Shown here one piece after another: positions 17,568 to 26,906 of a stretch of DNA of 52,819 nucleotides. Within the stretch, counting starts at the first letter, position 1; each line of letters starts with the position of its first letter. The notes beneath the pieces are model-generated. The model did no database searches, had not been told where the DNA came from, and was given only the letters and a program-made list of their open reading frames with translations. The position numbers were made by a program, and so were the translations under genes. The stretch lies in NCBI GenBank assembly GCA_017548545.1, contig JAFYZW010000137.1, positions 1 to 52,819 on the forward strand. Direction: 5' to 3'. The stretch comes from Bacteroidales bacterium (GTDB lineage Bacteria > Bacteroidota > Bacteroidia > Bacteroidales > UBA3663).

Positions 17568-19685
17568 TTAGCGAACGAAAACCTTCTTGCTGCCCTGGAT
17601 GTAGAAGCCTGGGGTAGCCATGTTCTCAACGCGCTCGCCACGGAGGTTGAAGATTGGAGCAGCCTGCTGTGCAGGAACATCATTCTCGATAGCCTCAATA
17701 GCAGCCACGAAGCCCTTGTAGGTATAAACCTCAACAGAGTTGATAGCTGTGTCGTAGCGATAGAGATAGAATGTCTCGCCAGCCACTACAACCTCGGTAG
17801 AGTTGCTGTTGCCCTTGTCAGGACGGTCATAGCCACCACGCTTGTGGATTACGTAGAAGTTTGGCTTGGCAGCATCGTCGGAGGTGTAGTTATCCTGGAG
17901 GCGCATTGGGCAGTAGCCGGCAGCACCAGCTGGGTTCTTGATTACGTTGCCAGAGATAGCATAGTAAACGATACCCTCAAGTGGGAAGATGCTCCAAGCA
18001 TCCTCAGTCCATTCGTCACTGGTCTCAGGGAGCAGTGGGAGGAAGCCAGTGTAGATGTCGTCGGGAACCTGTACGTTCCACTTGCAATCCTCGGTGCCGA
18101 TGACAGACTTGTCGTAGAAGCCGAAGCCCTTCTTCCAGAATGTCACGTCAGCCTCAGTCTTGTTCTCGGCCCATGTGCCATCGTTATAGATCATGTTGCC
18201 GTCAGCATCGTAGCCATATTCCTGGGTAGAATAGATACGATCCCAGTGTGACTTGTTGCTACTGTCAACGATCTCCAGACGGTGGAAGCCCTCAACGGTG
18301 CCGTCGCACTTGTCCTTGCTCCACTGGTAGTCGTTGGAAACAGCAAGTACATACTCAACGTCGTTGTTGATGGTAACGGTCTCAGAGCGGCCATACCACT
18401 CGGTTGGGTGAGAGTTGTCGAACGAATAGAGGTCAACTGAACCGGCAGCCTCGAACTCAATGAGCTCGCCTGACATCTTGTTGCCTTCAGCAAGTGTTGC
18501 ACCGCTGGCATCCTTCAGAACATAGTGGATGGTAACGGTTGGACGAAGCAGGGTCTCGGAGTTGTCAACAGTGAGGGTGTAGGTCTTGCCAAAGCCAGCA
18601 GATACATTCGAGATGTAAGCCGATGGAGCAGGCATGTAGATGGTCTCGCAAACAACCTCGGTCTCAACGACATCAGAGGTGTTGCTTTCATCCTCCTCGC
18701 GCGAAGTCCAGCACTGGAGTACGCCAGAGTTGTAGCACTCGATGATCCATGCGCCGCCTGGGAGGTCGGGATCCTCCTCGAAGTTGCGGCCCATCTTGCC
18801 GTCGGTGTAGTAAACAGGAGAACCCTCAGCCTCGGTCTCCTCACCTGGGAGGATCCAGTGCAGAGCGGTGCCTTCCTCATACTGTACATAGTAGTCGCGC
18901 TCGGTGTCGATGCAGGCGAGGAGCTCTACAGCTGGCTCGGCAGCGAATGGGCCGTTGGCAAGGTAAGAGAGCTTCACGTCATCGAACTGATAGGTGCAAG
19001 CGCCACCAGTGTTGAACCAGAGTGTACCCATTCTGGAGTCGCTGAGGAAGGAGATATCCTTGGTGCCCTCCCAAGCTACGGTACCGTCGGCAGCGATAAT
19101 GCTCGACTTGGCCTCGGTGCCTTCCTTGTTCACATCTACACGGATGGTGTACTCGGTGCCTACGAGAAGGACAGCCTCATCACCAACGCGCTCACCGTGG
19201 TTCCAATCGACATTCTCCTGCACGTCACCATTGACCCAGATGGAGTCCTTGCCATCAACGCCGTTGACAGCCTGGTGGAAGCGGAAGAAATACTCAGTGG
19301 TAGGCTGCAGTCTCATGTGCCTGTTTTGAACTTCATAGCCAACAGGGAGAAGACAGAACTCAAGACAGTTCGATACACCAGCATCGGCAGCAATCTTGAA
19401 CTTGCAGGAGAAGCTGTAGCCTGTTTCGGGAAGCTCAGCGGGAGCCTTGGCCCAACCGTCCTCACCCCAATTGGTGTAAAGGTAACGTGGGGTGTTGTTG
19501 GTCCTGAGGTTCTGGACAGTGATGGGGTTGGTACCTGTACCAGGGGCGGTCACTGGAGTAACATCAGCGGCCTGAATGGTGGTAAAGGTCTGCATCTTGT
19601 AGAATGCCTTGTCCATCAACTCTGCCTTAGCAGTGAAAGTCATGAGAGCCAAAGCAGCTGTAGCTAAAAAAGTAAACTTTTTCAT
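17568..19685 (-). CDS. Secreted protein of unknown function with jelly-roll-like domain and type IX-like C-terminus
   Basis: A 705-residue protein with signal peptide MKKFTFLATAALALMTFTAKA and no lipobox. Residues about 60-245 look like a concanavalin-type beta sandwich (YSFSCKFKIAADAGVSNCLE, TEYTIRVDVNKEG, MGTLWFNTGG, YQFDDVKLSYL). The middle part contains beta-rich segments with many acidic and aromatic residues, and I recognise no family there. The end, FNLRGERVENMATPGFYIQG followed by SKKVFVR, resembles the type IX sorting domains common in Prevotella. It lies between susD and the PL11 lyase in the same operon. That position suggests a surface pectin-binding protein or an uncharacterised enzyme exported with the lyase. 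The function is not established. Confidence 0.75.
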   Translation of the reverse strand: MKKFTFLATAALALMTFTAKAELMDKAFYKMQTFTTIQAADVTPVTAPGTGTNPITVQNLRTNNTPRYLYTNWGEDGWAKAPAELPETGYSFSCKFKIAADAGVSNCLEFCLLPVGYEVQNRHMRLQPTTEYFFRFHQAVNGVDGKDSIWVNGDVQENVDWNHGERVGDEAVLLVGTEYTIRVDVNKEGTEAKSSIIAADGTVAWEGTKDISFLSDSRMGTLWFNTGGACTYQFDDVKLSYLANGPFAAEPAVELLACIDTERDYYVQYEEGTALHWILPGEETEAEGSPVYYTDGKMGRNFEEDPDLPGGAWIIECYNSGVLQCWTSREEDESNTSDVVETEVVCETIYMPAPSAYISNVSAGFGKTYTLTVDNSETLLRPTVTIHYVLKDASGATLAEGNKMSGELIEFEAAGSVDLYSFDNSHPTEWYGRSETVTINNDVEYVLAVSNDYQWSKDKCDGTVEGFHRLEIVDSSNKSHWDRIYSTQEYGYDADGNMIYNDGTWAENKTEADVTFWKKGFGFYDKSVIGTEDCKWNVQVPDDIYTGFLPLLPETSDEWTEDAWSIFPLEGIVYYAISGNVIKNPAGAAGYCPMRLQDNYTSDDAAKPNFYVIHKRGGYDRPDKGNSNSTEVVVAGETFYLYRYDTAINSVEVYTYKGFVAAIEAIENDVPAQQAAPIFNLRGERVENMATPGFYIQGSKKVFVR

Positions 19686-19763
19686 GTTACAATGGTTTTA
19701 AAAGTTAATAATAAGGATGAATAGAGTTTTTTATTTTGTCAGAGGGATCGGTGCTGTTCGAAG

Positions 19764-19880
19764 CTCTCGGACTTCTCGGAGTAATCAGAGTATTCCGAGT
19801 TCTCTGAGTATTCTGAGTATTCCGACCATTCCGAGTAATCCGAGAATTCCGACCATTCCGATCACTCTGAGTATTCAGAT
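19764..19880. repeat. Thirteen-copy 9-bp tandem repeat, consensus TATTCCGAG
   Basis: Thirteen uninterrupted 9-bp units run from 19764 to 19880 and stop 2 bp before the susD stop codon (19883-19885). Units read, for example, TATTCCGAG, TATTCTGAG, TAATCCGAG, CATTCCGAC and CACTCTGAG. The core CCGA or CTGA is always in register while the first bases drift. In the operon transcript (minus strand) the unit is CTCGGAATA. It lies in the 197-bp gap between susD and the 705-residue protein gene. No strong hairpin or promoter is visible; the rest of the gap is A/T-rich leader of the next gene. Confidence 0.9.
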
Positions 19881-19882
19881 AA

Positions 19883-21688
19883 TTACCAGCCAGGATTCTG
19901 GGAGATGACACCACCCGACTTCTGAATCTCGGTCTGCGAGAATGGGAAGAGGTTCCACTTCGAGTCCCACTGGCCGTTGCCACGCGTCAGAGGCTTGACG
20001 GTATAGGTGTAGGTCGTGTCGTTGGCTTCGGAGATATTCTGTACAATCTCCATTGCATGGACATTCATGACCTTGTTGGCCTCAGCGTTGTCCATCCAGC
20101 GACGCACGTCGTAGAAACGATGTCCCTCGAAGGCGAGCTCGACCTGACGCTCACGCTTAAGTTTGGTCCAGAACTCGTCGTTGCTCATACCCGAGGCAAA
20201 CTCTGGCATGCCGGAGCGCTTGCGGGTGAGGCTGGCCAAATAGCGTGCCGAGTAATTGAATCCATCGCCTGTGGCATCGGCAGCATCGGCACGACCCAAG
20301 GACTTGAAGTACTGGAACACGGCCTCGGCATAATTGAGATACATGCCGCCCATGCGGAAGGTGAGCCAGCCGTGGGGCGAAGTAGTGACAGCATAACCAG
20401 AACGAGCACGAAGGATCTGCGAAGGATTGCAGAACTTCTTGAGGTAATAGCCCGTAGGAGTGGCATAGGAGGCACCAGCCGAAGAACCAGAACGAGAATG
20501 ATAGCCACCCACGTAGGTCTGCAGCGTGGGATATGAGCTGTTGTAGCGGGCAAGGTCGTTTGGCCAGAGCTCACCGTTATGTGCCACAGTCATGGCCAGA
20601 CGAGGATCGCGGTTGGCGTATGGATGCTGAGGGTCATATAGGGGACTCTCGGTAATCGGTAGACCATCGGTGCAGTCGAACGCATCGACGAGGTCCTGGG
20701 TCGGGCAGTTGCCGCCCTGGCCACTGGAATAACCCACGGGGAAGTTGTACGACTCATAAGTGTTGGCAGCAGCCGTGCGACGGGCGAAGAGAATCTCCTT
20801 GTAGCACTGCGGATCGGAAATGTAATTGATGTTCCAAAGGGTATCGAGCGTAGCAGCCAATCCCTTTCCTCCAGCCTCGGCATCGAGGATGAGCTCACGA
20901 TGAGCATCGGCAGCAGCGCGCCAGAGGGCAATCTTCTCGGCCTCACTCTTACCCTGTGAGAAGAGCGGAGAAGCCTGATAGAGGGTTGCCTGCGCTTTGA
21001 GTGCCTCGACGGCGTACTTGCTGGCGCGACCATTCTGCGGCTTGTAGAGTGCCATATCACCGATGTTGGTGTAGTCGGCAATGATGTTGTCCTTAATGGC
21101 ATCACACTCCGAGATGATGAAGTTGAAGATCTCGTCAGACGAGGTGCGTGGCAGGGCGGTCTCCTCCTCTCCCGTCATGTTGTGTGTCTTGAAAGGCACA
21201 CCGCCATACTGGCGGACGAGGGTGAAATAGAAGTAGGCGCGGGCCCAACGTGCCTCGTACTGATAGTTATTATAAAGGAACATGTTTTTGTCATAATCCT
21301 TATGTAACGCAAATTGCTCGAACTTCAAGTTCGTCCAGTTGTCGAGCATCTCATTGCAGTAGGTGATGCCCTCGTAGGCCGAACTCCAAATCGTCTGGTG
21401 GGGATTGGTGGCACTCCAGTTACCATTGAAGAAATCTTCGATGGTGTTGCCATCGTGGCTATATATCGATTCGTCGGTAGCTGACGAAAGCATCGCACCG
21501 GAGTTGTTGCCCCAGTCGGAGTCAATATCGTTATAAATCTTGGCCATGAAACCACCGACGTAGGCGAAAGAGCGCTGGATGTACTCCTGGTCGTAGGCGG
21601 TGTATTCGTTGGAATCCATCTTGTCTTCACACGATGCTAGAACAAGACTCATCAGACCAACACCTGATAAAAACTTAATGAGTTTCAT
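19883..21688 (-). CDS. SusD/RagB-family glycan-binding lipoprotein
   Basis: A 601-residue lipoprotein with lipobox LASC (MKLIKFLSGVGLMSLVLASC). It has the SusD helices around YQYEARWARAYFYFTLVRQYGGVPF and the block ERQVELAFEGHRFYDVRRWM. It ends in the family's typical NPGW. It begins 25 bp downstream of the short SusC gene and should form the lid of that transporter. A 9-bp repeat array starts 2 bp after its stop codon. The target is inferred to be a pectic oligosaccharide because the PL11 lyase is in the same operon. Confidence 0.95.
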   Translation of the reverse strand: MKLIKFLSGVGLMSLVLASCEDKMDSNEYTAYDQEYIQRSFAYVGGFMAKIYNDIDSDWGNNSGAMLSSATDESIYSHDGNTIEDFFNGNWSATNPHQTIWSSAYEGITYCNEMLDNWTNLKFEQFALHKDYDKNMFLYNNYQYEARWARAYFYFTLVRQYGGVPFKTHNMTGEEETALPRTSSDEIFNFIISECDAIKDNIIADYTNIGDMALYKPQNGRASKYAVEALKAQATLYQASPLFSQGKSEAEKIALWRAAADAHRELILDAEAGGKGLAATLDTLWNINYISDPQCYKEILFARRTAAANTYESYNFPVGYSSGQGGNCPTQDLVDAFDCTDGLPITESPLYDPQHPYANRDPRLAMTVAHNGELWPNDLARYNSSYPTLQTYVGGYHSRSGSSAGASYATPTGYYLKKFCNPSQILRARSGYAVTTSPHGWLTFRMGGMYLNYAEAVFQYFKSLGRADAADATGDGFNYSARYLASLTRKRSGMPEFASGMSNDEFWTKLKRERQVELAFEGHRFYDVRRWMDNAEANKVMNVHAMEIVQNISEANDTTYTYTVKPLTRGNGQWDSKWNLFPFSQTEIQKSGGVISQNPGW

Positions 21689-21713
21689 AATCTATTGTAT
21701 TGGGAATTATGAA

Positions 21714-24575
21714 TTAGAATGAAATCGAAGCGCCTACCTGAACATTGCGGGTCAACGGCAAGTTGGCGCCATAGGCACCAGCATCGCCATTGTCAAGATT
21801 GTCGAGGGTGAAGAGGTCAATGCCTTTCACATAGACGCGCACGCCACTTATGAATCTCACATTCTCGAGCATCGAGGCCGGGAAATTGTAGTAGAGCTCT
21901 ACGTTGCGGAGCTTGAAATAGCTGCGGTCGAAGAGGCAGAGCGTATTCACAAGATCATTGTTCGCATTGCTTGTTGGGCTGAGACGCGGGAACTTCGGAT
22001 TGGCAGTGTTGCCGCGCTCGCTGCTCCAAGAATTCTCGTAAAGGTATTGCGACAAAGTGTTGGTGGCCACAGCCGAACGATACATGCCGGCCGTCGTCAG
22101 CGTACCGCTGTAGTTGGTCACGCCCTGGAAGGTGGCATTAAAGCCGAGGCCCTTCCAATCCAGGCCAAAGTGGGCAGTATAGACAATCTCCGGGCAAGTG
22201 GTACTGTAACCGATGGCGGTGCGGTCGTTGGTGTCGATCTTGCCGTCGCCATTTACATCGCGATACTTTACATCACCAGGATAGACGGTGGTGAAGGTCT
22301 GGGGAACGGCCATCTCGCTGGTTTCGATGATGCCGTTGCCATTGGCATCGTCAGACACCTGGAAGAAGCCGTCGGCGATGTAACCGAATGTCTGAGTGTA
22401 GGGATGACCAGTAGTGGCTGTATTTGCATACAACTGTGGCTCCTCGGCCTGCTCCTTGATCTCGTTCTTATTCATGTTGTAGGTGCCACCGAAATTAACA
22501 GTCCAGTCGTCCCCAAATCGTTTGCTGTAATCGAGACTTACCTCGAAGCCGTGGCTCTCCACCTTGCCGACATTCTCATACGGGGCTGTCAGACCAAACA
22601 CAGCGGTGTAGCTGCCGCTAGTCGAGCACCAGATGTCATAGCGGTTCTGGAAGTAATAGTCGAAGCTGAGGTTCAGACCGTTGAAGAGGGTGGCATCGAG
22701 GCCGGCATTATACTTCAACGCTTTCTCTCGTCCGAGGCTCTGTGTCTTGGCCTGTGCAATGTAGGTATTGCCGAACTCGGTGCCGCTGCCCGTATTGTCG
22801 AATGGGTAGGCAGGTGAACCGAAGGCATAGAACTGACCGTAGTAAGTCCAAACGTTATCGCCTGGGAGTACGTCGAGCTGCTGCAGACCTGCGCTGGCAC
22901 GAAATTTCAGGAAGTTGATCCAAGAGACATCCTCCATGAAGGCCTCGTTGTGGATGTTCCATGAAAGGGCACCCGTGGGCATGAAGGCCCATTTGCTGCC
23001 TTTGGCAAGGCGGTTAGTACCACTATAGACGAGCGTAAGCTGTGCCGTGTAACGTTTATCGAAGACGTAGTTGCCCAAGAATGCGAAGTTCTGACGATAG
23101 ATCGAGGTGTTTGTACCCGTCGCGTCATTATACTCGTAATTATAAAGGAACTCTGCAAAGACATCGTTCTTACCGAAATTACAATCGTAAGTCGCATTGG
23201 CATTGACAAAGAATCGACGTGTCCAGCCATTGTTGTTTGCAACGGTACCCATGTTACTGTCATTGCCTTCGATGGAGAGTGAAGCATCGGCAGGATTGAC
23301 CACACCACCGGTATAATTGCTCACCGAATAGCTGCCGTAACGGAAGGTCTTCGAGTGATCTTCGTAGAGGTTACTCCAGGTGTCGTAACCGAGCTGAACG
23401 GAAGCCTTGAGACCATTGGTGACCGACGAGAGATCCTGATCGATCACGAAGTCGGCATTGAGGGCACGCTGGTGGTTCTTGTAATAGGACGTTCCATTGG
23501 ACTGAGCGTATGGGTTGTTGGTGGAATACACCGAATTGCCACCCCAGACACCATTGTCAAGCCGGATGGGAAAGGCATTGGCCGGCACCTGATAAACCAT
23601 TGACCAAAGATCGGCTTGATTACCAGGTTGTGACTGCTCGGTCAGCACACCGAATAGGTGGGTGTGAAGCACCGTGGTCGAGGTAAGCTCAATATCCATG
23701 TTGGAGCGGATGGTACCACGGGTGAATTTATTCTGCGTGGAATAGCCACCCTCCGCAGGTTCAGTATGGTTCACAAATCCATACGAAGTGAGAAGGTTGA
23801 CATCGGTATAGTAACGGATGTTCTTGCCACCTCCCGAGAACTCCATATTATAGCGGTTCATGTGCGCCATATCGCGGAAGGTCTCATCCACCCAATTAAC
23901 GTTGGGATAATAGAGCGGGTTGGTGTTGTTCTGATACGACTGGATGACCGCCTCGCTATATACAGCCTTGCCACCCTGATTGCGATAAGCCTCGTTGACA
24001 GCCTGAGCATAGGTGGCCGCATCGACAAACTTTGGCTTGTTGGTCATCAGCTGGAACTCATGATCGTAGGAGAAGCGGATATGCCGCTCGTTGAACTTAC
24101 CATGCTTGGTGGTGATGAGAATCACACCATTGGCACCCTTGTAACCGTAGATGGCGGTAGCGGCAGCATCCTTGAGGATTGTCACCGACTCTACGTCTTC
24201 GGAATGTACATTGTCAATGCTGCGTTCGATGCCATCGACAAGTATCAGCGGCGTGCTGCCACTAAGGCTCTGCAAGCCACGCACGTAGAAGGTAGGGTTG
24301 GCTGCATTGTAAAGCCCTGCACCTTGGAGGGAGACAAGACCATTACCCTGGCCAATCAGGTTGTTGCCGATGTTGCGGGCGCCACGACGATTGACATCCT
24401 TAGTAGTGATGATACTCACAGCTGCCGCTGAATTCTCGCGGGTGAAGGTACGCGAGGCACCCACATCTACACTTTGGTCCTTGTAGGCAACCGAATCTAT
24501 GATATCATACTGCGCCATCGCAGGCAGGCTAAGACCTGCCAGCAATGCCAGTGTTAGAATATTATTTGTCTTCAT
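21714..24575 (-). CDS. SusC-family TonB-dependent transporter lacking the N-terminal regulatory domain
   Basis: A 953-residue SusC-type protein. The signal peptide (MKTNNILTLALLAGLSLPAMAQ) leads straight into YDIIDSVAYKDQSVDVGASR and the plug domain (AAVSIITTKDVNRRGARNIG, then VTILKDAAATAIYGYKGANG). The carboxypeptidase-D-like domain and the usual long TonB-box linker found in the other two SusCs here are therefore missing. The C-terminal barrel (ending VQVGASISF) is complete. Short SusCs of this kind occur alongside full-length ones in Prevotella. This one is third in the operon, 18 bp after the preceding susD, and pairs with the susD at 19883-21688. Confidence 0.93.
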   Translation of the reverse strand: MKTNNILTLALLAGLSLPAMAQYDIIDSVAYKDQSVDVGASRTFTRENSAAAVSIITTKDVNRRGARNIGNNLIGQGNGLVSLQGAGLYNAANPTFYVRGLQSLSGSTPLILVDGIERSIDNVHSEDVESVTILKDAAATAIYGYKGANGVILITTKHGKFNERHIRFSYDHEFQLMTNKPKFVDAATYAQAVNEAYRNQGGKAVYSEAVIQSYQNNTNPLYYPNVNWVDETFRDMAHMNRYNMEFSGGGKNIRYYTDVNLLTSYGFVNHTEPAEGGYSTQNKFTRGTIRSNMDIELTSTTVLHTHLFGVLTEQSQPGNQADLWSMVYQVPANAFPIRLDNGVWGGNSVYSTNNPYAQSNGTSYYKNHQRALNADFVIDQDLSSVTNGLKASVQLGYDTWSNLYEDHSKTFRYGSYSVSNYTGGVVNPADASLSIEGNDSNMGTVANNNGWTRRFFVNANATYDCNFGKNDVFAEFLYNYEYNDATGTNTSIYRQNFAFLGNYVFDKRYTAQLTLVYSGTNRLAKGSKWAFMPTGALSWNIHNEAFMEDVSWINFLKFRASAGLQQLDVLPGDNVWTYYGQFYAFGSPAYPFDNTGSGTEFGNTYIAQAKTQSLGREKALKYNAGLDATLFNGLNLSFDYYFQNRYDIWCSTSGSYTAVFGLTAPYENVGKVESHGFEVSLDYSKRFGDDWTVNFGGTYNMNKNEIKEQAEEPQLYANTATTGHPYTQTFGYIADGFFQVSDDANGNGIIETSEMAVPQTFTTVYPGDVKYRDVNGDGKIDTNDRTAIGYSTTCPEIVYTAHFGLDWKGLGFNATFQGVTNYSGTLTTAGMYRSAVATNTLSQYLYENSWSSERGNTANPKFPRLSPTSNANNDLVNTLCLFDRSYFKLRNVELYYNFPASMLENVRFISGVRVYVKGIDLFTLDNLDNGDAGAYGANLPLTRNVQVGASISF

Positions 24576-24593
24576 AGGGTAAGAATGTATTAA

Positions 24594-26861
24594 TTACCAG
24601 CCAGGGTTCTGTACAAGGCCATACTGCTTGTTGATTTCAGCCTGTGGGAGAGGATTGAGAAGCCACTGCTGAACAGCATTCGACTTGGGATCCATACCCC
24701 AAAGGACGCGGGCATTGCCTACAATCTCGACAATTTCATTGCGGAAATCGACAGGCTGGGTGGAAGAGGGATCATTGTCGCGGTCGGCACCTACCCATGC
24801 CACGTTGCGCTCCACGAAGATCATATTGCCAGCAGCATCCTTGTCGCTGACAAGACGATGCTGGAGCAGACCGTGAAGCCGCTTGGTCATCCAGTCGGTA
24901 CGCTTGTAGCGAACCATGTCAAACCAGCGGGCATCAGTAAGACCGAGTTCACGAACACGCTCATCGAGGAGCTCCTCAATGAACTCGTTGGAGGTGCTTC
25001 CATTGCCGAGAGCAACGGGAGTAGTGACAGCCGCTTCAGCTGAAGCAGCCGTATAACCTGCAGCAGTGCGGTTCTTTGCAACAGTCCATGTCCTGGCTAC
25101 TGACGGCAGACCAACACGGGCACGAACGATATCGACCATCTCGACGGCCTTATTGATATCCTTGTTGGTACGCATCACAAGGGCCTCGGCATAGGTGAGA
25201 TACATATCAGCAAGCGAGAGAGCCACCCACTGGGTCTGATAGCGGTAGCTGTCGGCACTGGTATCGCCATTATAGACGCCGCAGCCAAGATAGTACTTGT
25301 TGTAGCCGTAACCCGAACCAAACATGGTGTTGGTCTGGGTATAAACTCCAATACCACCATCGGCACCATTGTACCATAGTTCCCAGGGATAACCCGTCAT
25401 CGTAGCGGTGGTCCAGTCAAGATTCTTCTGCTGGCCATTGACAATACATTCCTCATAGAGACGAGGATCGCGTGTCAAAACGGTATTAAGCTGACGCGAA
25501 CCTGGAGGCACGGAGCCACGCACGAACATGGTGTGGAGCGACTTGGTCTGACGTGTGATGGCACCGGTCTTCGAATTGGTCAGGAAAACGAGGGTGTCCC
25601 TGCCGTCCGAAGTCTGTGCAGCCTTATAAGTGCGATCGGAGGCATTCTGCCAGTTGAAGGGCTCGCCATCGTAGAAGGGGAACTTTTCAACATACTCCTG
25701 TGTGGGGCTATAGGCATTACGCGGCACGCTCTGCGAATACCAGGAGTGCCAGCAATAACGGGCTGTAGCGGAGTTATCCTGACCGAAGACACGTACGGAG
25801 TGAAGGATCTCGGTGGACGAACGGAGGAAGTAACCCTTTCGATAAGCCAGACGGAAGGCAGGCACATTGGCTTCGGTGCTTCCCTTGGGATCGCCGTCGG
25901 CGGTCACCAGCGCGTAATAACCCGAACTGTTGAGTTTGTCGAAAAACTCGTCGCAAGCCGTAGCGAAGCGGTCCCAGCGCTGCTGGTAAGTGGTCTTGGC
26001 ATCGGCGGTGTACATGATGAACGGCAGCACCTCAGCAGGAGCGCCCGTGTAATAGGGTTGTCCATCCTGTGGGTTGAGCAATGGAGAAGCTGCAAACTGT
26101 AGGATCTTGCACTTCAGAGCCATCGCACCGGCCTTGGTCCAACGGCCACTCATGTTGGTGGGATCTTCGGTCACCCAAGGGAAATGGCTATCGGCAATGG
26201 CCGAGTCGAGCTGGTTGACCATCCAATCGATGCACTTCTCCACTGAATCGCGTGGGAAAGGATTGGTTGTTTCACTATTTTCAAGAGCATGGTCCATGAT
26301 GGGGATACCACCATAGCGCTGGAAGGTCTGCCAGAAAGCATCGACCATCAAGCAGCGGGACTCGGCCTTGAGGCGATACTTCTCATCATCGCTCATGTCG
26401 CCCGAAGGAACACGATCGAGGTTGGCTAGGAAGATGTGAGCGGCACGGATAGAGTACCACTGATATTCCTTGTCGTAGGAATAGAGGGGGCCATCCAACC
26501 CATCTTCGCGAGTCACGTATGCGGTCAGAGAGCCATTATAGTACTTGCTGAAGACGGCTGAGCCGTTCCAGAACTGATGCCAGCAATCGGTCAAGCCATC
26601 CGACTTGCCAGCGTATGGGTTGCCGGAGTGGGGCTGATAGGTACCGCCATTGGTATAGGGCAGTCCGTAATACTGCTTGGAATAGATGCCGATCAGGAAC
26701 TGACGGGCATATTCCGCATTGGTAAATACCGAGTCGATGGTTGCCGTAGAACTTGTAGCCTTCTCAAGGGCGTCGTTACCGACAGCTATCTGATCGGTAC
26801 AGGCCACATTCAAAGCCATCAGAAAGGCAGCAGCACCGAGGAATATATTATATCGTTTCAT
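24594..26861 (-). CDS. SusD/RagB-family glycan-binding lipoprotein (long form)
   Basis: A 755-residue lipoprotein with lipobox NVAC (MKRYNIFLGAAAFLMALNVAC). Conserved SusD features include YRLKAESRCLMVDAFWQTFQ, RYGGIPIMD, the C-terminal helix LLDERVRELGLTDARWFDMV and the terminal NPGW. It is 100-200 residues longer than most SusDs, and the extra length lies in the middle of the protein (about residues 300-560). It follows the full-length susC by 45 bp and is its lid subunit. Sequence similarity to the other two SusDs in the window is low, so the pairs probably bind different oligosaccharides. Confidence 0.94.
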   Translation of the reverse strand: MKRYNIFLGAAAFLMALNVACTDQIAVGNDALEKATSSTATIDSVFTNAEYARQFLIGIYSKQYYGLPYTNGGTYQPHSGNPYAGKSDGLTDCWHQFWNGSAVFSKYYNGSLTAYVTREDGLDGPLYSYDKEYQWYSIRAAHIFLANLDRVPSGDMSDDEKYRLKAESRCLMVDAFWQTFQRYGGIPIMDHALENSETTNPFPRDSVEKCIDWMVNQLDSAIADSHFPWVTEDPTNMSGRWTKAGAMALKCKILQFAASPLLNPQDGQPYYTGAPAEVLPFIMYTADAKTTYQQRWDRFATACDEFFDKLNSSGYYALVTADGDPKGSTEANVPAFRLAYRKGYFLRSSTEILHSVRVFGQDNSATARYCWHSWYSQSVPRNAYSPTQEYVEKFPFYDGEPFNWQNASDRTYKAAQTSDGRDTLVFLTNSKTGAITRQTKSLHTMFVRGSVPPGSRQLNTVLTRDPRLYEECIVNGQQKNLDWTTATMTGYPWELWYNGADGGIGVYTQTNTMFGSGYGYNKYYLGCGVYNGDTSADSYRYQTQWVALSLADMYLTYAEALVMRTNKDINKAVEMVDIVRARVGLPSVARTWTVAKNRTAAGYTAASAEAAVTTPVALGNGSTSNEFIEELLDERVRELGLTDARWFDMVRYKRTDWMTKRLHGLLQHRLVSDKDAAGNMIFVERNVAWVGADRDNDPSSTQPVDFRNEIVEIVGNARVLWGMDPKSNAVQQWLLNPLPQAEINKQYGLVQNPGW

Positions 26862-26906
26862 AATCGTTATACCTATTTAATAATATATAAGTGTCATTGT
26901 CTTCTG

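Noticed and set aside
18525..19667. 380-residue plus-strand open frame
   Set aside because: Antisense to the 705-residue secreted protein, which has a proper signal peptide and operon spacing.
19705..19983. 92-residue minus-strand ORF with RNG/RNT-type tripeptide repeats
   Set aside because: It is the translation of the 9-bp array and overlaps the susD coding end in another frame.
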